Source: Prochlorococcus sp. AG-363-A16 (GTDB lineage: Bacteria > Cyanobacteriota > Cyanobacteriia > PCC-6307 > Cyanobiaceae). Taken from it: 64,000 nucleotides of DNA. The position numbers were made by a program, and so were the translations under genes. Positions 63,373 through 64,000 of this stretch are shown one piece after another. The stretch covers positions 154,039-218,038 of the forward strand of contig QCFB01000001.1 in assembly GCA_003280345.1 (NCBI GenBank). Direction: 5' to 3'. Positions within the stretch are counted from its first letter, which is position 1. Each line of letters starts with the position of its first letter. Below the pieces are notes generated by a model that was given only the letters and a program-made list of their open reading frames with translations, did no database searches and was not told the origin of the DNA.

Positions 63373-64000
63373 TTGAAGTCATCTGATTCCATAGACATCA
63401 CCTTTGATGACATTGCAGATGCATTGGCTGCAATTAGGAATGGAGAGTGTGTTGTCGTAGTAGACGACGAAAGCAGAGAAAATGAGGGAGATTTGATATG
63501 CGCTGCACAATTTGCAACTGCAAAGCAAATCAACTTCATGGCAACTGAAGCTCGTGGCTTGATATGTCTTGCTATGCAAGGTGATCGACTTGATGAACTC
63601 GATTTGCCATTAATGGTGGATCGAAACACTGATTCAAATGAAACAGCTTTTACCGTGAGCATTGATGCAGGACCAGAATTTGGCGTTAGTACAGGTATTT
63701 CAGCTGAAGATAGAGCCAAAACAATACAAGTAGCACTTAGAACAGATGCACAACCAGAAAATCTAAGAAGGCCAGGTCATATCTTTCCACTTAGAGCTAG
63801 AAAAGGGGGCGTCTTAAAGCGAGCTGGACATACAGAAGCAGCTGTTGATTTATCGCAACTATCAGGATTAGTTCCTGCAGGTGTGATTTGTGAAATACAG
63901 AATATTGATGGTTCAATGGCAAGACTTCCAGAACTATATAAATATGCAAAGCAATGGGGACTTAAATTAATAAGTATTGCTGACCTAATAAGATATAGAT
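63373..64000 (+). CDS. ribBA: RibBA: dihydroxybutanone-phosphate synthase / GTP cyclohydrolase II (partial, right edge)
   Basis: The first 209 codons of a bifunctional riboflavin enzyme; the GTP cyclohydrolase half runs off the window. The synthase domain carries VVVVDDESRENEGDLICAAQ with its acidic metal ligands, FMATEARGLICLAM, AFTVSIDAGPEFGVSTGISA and RPGHIFPLRARKGGVLKRAG, all intact. No ATG is available: the frame starts at TTG 63373 (or CTG 63361), with a stop in frame just above. It makes the ribulose-5-phosphate-derived precursor for FMN, also used by UbiX. Confidence 0.95.
   Translation, partial: MKSSDSIDITFDDIADALAAIRNGECVVVVDDESRENEGDLICAAQFATAKQINFMATEARGLICLAMQGDRLDELDLPLMVDRNTDSNETAFTVSIDAGPEFGVSTGISAEDRAKTIQVALRTDAQPENLRRPGHIFPLRARKGGVLKRAGHTEAAVDLSQLSGLVPAGVICEIQNIDGSMARLPELYKYAKQWGLKLISIADLIRYR

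Overview
The window looks like a piece of a Prochlorococcus chromosome or a very close picocyanobacterium. Reasons: it is strongly AT-rich, genes are tightly packed on both strands, and it carries cyanobacterial markers (psb30/ycf12, ycf20, a CCB2/CCB4-type cytochrome b6 maturation factor, an NdhV-like DUF2996 protein, DUF1995, HemJ, CobN, UPF0182). Nearly everything is core housekeeping. I see no insertion sequence, prophage, CRISPR array or rRNA. I cannot fix the ecotype from sequence alone.

Layout. 1-13.2 kb is mostly minus strand: mfd (cut by the left edge), an unrecognised protein, then after plus-strand terC come fmt, the tldE/tldD pair, an ndhV-like gene, a membrane protein, ubiX, a Zam-like RNB protein without catalytic aspartates, two half-size GDT1 transporters and a YkgJ-type cysteine-cluster protein. 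13.3-22.3 kb holds the 27-codon psb30, recJ, a CbbY-like phosphatase overlapping ycf20, rpmF, a one-membrane-segment FtsH, UPF0182 and a 2-Cys peroxiredoxin. 22.4-24.7 kb has two picocyanobacterial proteins (one with a J-domain) and then a 732-bp gene-poor block with phased AGACT repeats. 24.7-34.8 kb carries an RlmD-like rRNA methyltransferase, pheT, the rpmG-rpsR-RNase II run, metG, an lptC-like gene, ccb, cobU and trmL. 35.0-37.3 kb has a CAT tRNA, a 58-aa protein, an Ap4A phosphorylase, a GC-rich structured-RNA candidate and an 82-aa acidic protein. 37.4-50.9 kb: metH, ilvE, cobN, a PHP phosphoesterase, hemJ, uvrC, a flavin reductase, coaD and a coiled-coil protein. 51-64 kb: dacB, a DUF1995 gene, a cysteine desulfurase, dapF, leuS, pgi, an M61 peptidase, purN, argC and ribBA (cut by the right edge).

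Functional themes. Translation and RNA: fmt, metG, pheT, leuS, trmL, RlmD-like, L32, L33, S18 and two RNB proteins. Photosynthesis support: Psb30, NdhV-like, CCB, Ycf20, DUF1995, HemJ and FtsH. Cobalamin synthesis and use: cobU, cobN and metH. DNA repair: mfd, recJ and uvrC. Cell wall: dapF and dacB. The most unusual signals are the 12-bp-phased AGACT repeat block (24032-24585), the GC-rich structured element at 36561-36660, the degenerate RNB protein and the FtsH that lacks its first membrane segment. Statements about families come from memory of those families. No database search was run.
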